Assembly (NCBI GenBank): GCA_948847595.1
Contig: CAQOGY010000002.1
Location: 372,001-436,000 of the forward strand
DNA from: an uncultured Bacteroides sp.
GTDB taxonomy: Bacteria > Bacteroidota > Bacteroidia > Bacteroidales > Bacteroidaceae
Direction of reading: 5' to 3'
DNA: 64,000 nucleotides
Notes under the pieces: generated by a model
The model's database searches: none
Seen by the model: only the letters and a program-made list of their open reading frames with translations
What the model was told of the DNA's origin: nothing
Shown: one piece after another, positions 62,553-64,000 of the stretch
How the letters are laid out: every line of letters begins with the position of its first letter
Numbering within the stretch: position 1 is the stretch's first letter
Position numbers and translations under genes: made by a program

Positions 62553-64000
62553 TTAGTTGTTATATCCCGGATTCTGATCTAGTAATTTTACTTTTCTCAA
62601 TTCGGATTTGCTGAGAGGTAAGAACAACAGTTTTCTGTGTACTACACGGTCACGGTAATTCTTTTCGTCTACTACGGTACGTTGGTAGAAGCCACCGAAT
62701 TCATTGGCTGCAATGTTGAGGCCCATGATAGGCTCTGAATCCACGTCTTCGTAAATACCCCAGCGGCGTACATCGTAGAAGCGTCGTCCTTCACCTAAGA
62801 ATTCTACCATACGTTCGCGTTTGATTTGCTCGAACATTTCTGTAGGGCTTTCCAGTTGGGCCTGAGTGAGCCCCGGTAGTCCGGCACGATAACGAACTTG
62901 GTTGAATGCTTTGGCGATTTCGTTCATGTCACGTGACAAGCTGTATGATTCGCCTGTAGGCAAAGTAATGGCATGAGTTGTGGTCAATTGATTCAATGCT
63001 TCGGCGTACGACAGTAATATTTCGGCGTAACGGATAATAGGGAATCCTTTCTCATAACGTTCGCTGCTGTTGCCACGCCATGCATCATAAGAAGAAATGT
63101 ATTTTTTAATCACATAACCTGTAGGAGTGTAGTTGTCGCTACCCACTGTTCCTGCATATTTGCCGGCGTTGCCGTCCATACAGTATTTCACGGTTTGCAG
63201 ACGGTAAGAGCCGTCGGTAGTCGATGAAGCAGGCCAGTAACATCCGTTGAAACCGACACAGGCGTAGAAGCGCATTTCACGATTGGCATACATTTGCCAT
63301 ACTCCGCTGTTGAGGTGATAGTCTGAAAAATCACGCGGTCCGGAAGTAAAGTCGTTAGGACCTTCTTTATATTCTCCGACTGCCATAGCTTCTTCGATTG
63401 TCTTTCCATCTTCCATACGATAGGCATCAATCATTTTCTGCGTTAAGCCCATACCGTTATATCCGCCCATATATTGAGGGAATGACTGTTGGGTGTATCC
63501 TTTTACTTCTTCCGAGATACGTCCCCAAATGATTTCGTTGTTATTTTTAAACGGTTCATCTCCTGTAAACATGTAAGAATAAGATTTGAACGGGTCGATT
63601 CCACCGGCTCCATCAGGGAAGTTTTCTGTAGGAACACCTGCAGGTAGTTGCGGAGTATTCTGGTCTTTACTCACTGTAAATAGTTCGTAGACATTCATAT
63701 CAATGACACGTTTGCAGGCAGCGGCGGCTAATGCCCATTTCTCTTCACTATAATTTGGGTTAACGTAATATTCTTTATCGTAAGTACGTTTCCAGTTGCC
63801 GAAGTAAAGGCGGGCAGTGGATGTTCCGTTGAAAAGCGGTGAAGCGGCATGTAAGCGTAGGCGTGCTATCAATGCGTAGGCAGCTCCTTTCGTAGGACGT
63901 TCAAATTGTGCGATAGAAGCTTTCAGAGGTAGGTAAGCCGCTGCTGTTTCCAGTTCGGAGCAGATGTATTCCACTGTTTCGTCATAAGTAGCACGATAAG
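62553..64000 (-). CDS. SusD/RagB-family outer membrane lipoprotein, 5' end outside the window
   Basis: The open frame runs off the right edge. Codons before 63974 read YRATYDETVEYICSELETAA with no stop, so the GTG at 63974 is not the true start. The helices YALIARLRLHAASPLFNGTS and the C-terminal RagB/SusD block (IRYAEILLSYAEALNQLTTT, IKRERMVEFLGEGRRFYDVR) are typical. About 480 residues are present of the usual 550-650. It is the binding lid for a SusC channel that must be encoded just beyond 64000, and leads into a lipoprotein-GH3 unit. Confidence 0.93.
   Translation of the reverse strand, partial: YRATYDETVEYICSELETAAAYLPLKASIAQFERPTKGAAYALIARLRLHAASPLFNGTSTARLYFGNWKRTYDKEYYVNPNYSEEKWALAAAACKRVIDMNVYELFTVSKDQNTPQLPAGVPTENFPDGAGGIDPFKSYSYMFTGDEPFKNNNEIIWGRISEEVKGYTQQSFPQYMGGYNGMGLTQKMIDAYRMEDGKTIEEAMAVGEYKEGPNDFTSGPRDFSDYHLNSGVWQMYANREMRFYACVGFNGCYWPASSTTDGSYRLQTVKYCMDGNAGKYAGTVGSDNYTPTGYVIKKYISSYDAWRGNSSERYEKGFPIIRYAEILLSYAEALNQLTTTHAITLPTGESYSLSRDMNEIAKAFNQVRYRAGLPGLTQAQLESPTEMFEQIKRERMVEFLGEGRRFYDVRRWGIYEDVDSEPIMGLNIAANEFGGFYQRTVVDEKNYRDRVVHRKLLFLPLSKSELRKVKLLDQNPGYNN

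Overview
The window reads as the chromosome of a gut Bacteroides, most like B. thetaiotaomicron or a near relative. The signs are several SusC/SusD glycan-uptake loci, secreted glycosidases and Ser-type sulfatases, ECF sigma/anti-sigma pairs, the Bacteroidales 'smalltalk' peptide, and promoters of the TAnnTTTG (-7) type instead of TATAAT. The species call is inference. I see no rRNA, tRNA, CRISPR array or complete insertion sequence.

Layout. (1) 1-8047: an accessory island read leftward, with a two-gene YD/RHS-repeat polymorphic toxin. The second protein ends in a variable tip that looks like an alpha/beta hydrolase. A tiny two-helix membrane protein (candidate immunity) and a decayed gene follow it. 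(2) 8048-11725: a phage-like cassette of smalltalk peptide, T7-lysozyme-like amidase, HU-like protein, DUF4373 protein and a Cys-cluster protein, facing a divergent S24/CI-type repressor. (3) 11961-25550: mostly core genes: miaB, a CoA-transferase, a TonB-domain protein, an operon of two paralogous secreted proteins with an ECF sigma and a putative anti-sigma, a PBP4-type carboxypeptidase, lpdA, a PH-like protein, nadB and a lipoprotein. (4) 25630-37515: a complete polysaccharide utilisation locus, sigma/FecR followed by susC-susD-discoidin lipoprotein-sulfatase-GH20, apparently one leftward transcript from susC on. (5) 37672-43103: rubrerythrin, a SulP transporter, a DUF5009 membrane protein and a sialate O-acetylesterase. 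(6) 43485-49834: a multidomain GH31 enzyme, a second sulfatase and a lipoprotein. (7) 49893-55887: radical SAM protein, HhH-domain protein, DUF4294 protein, SpoU-type methyltransferase and nadA. (8) 56021-64000: the end of a second PUL (GH97, SGNH hydrolase, GH3, DUF1735-type lipoprotein, SusD), whose susC must lie beyond the right edge.

How it fits together. GH20 hexosaminidase, two sulfatases, sialate esterase, GH31 and the discoidin lipoprotein fit stepwise trimming of sulfated, acetylated host glycans such as mucin O-glycans. GH97 plus GH3 suggests a second, galactoside- or glucoside-type substrate. The RHS island beside a lysis-like cassette may be a contact or release toxin system.

The most unexpected structural signal is a set of four degenerate intergenic tandem arrays with different sequences but the same 22-bp period (10651, 43117, 53654 and 55900). 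Three of them lie exactly between convergent genes.
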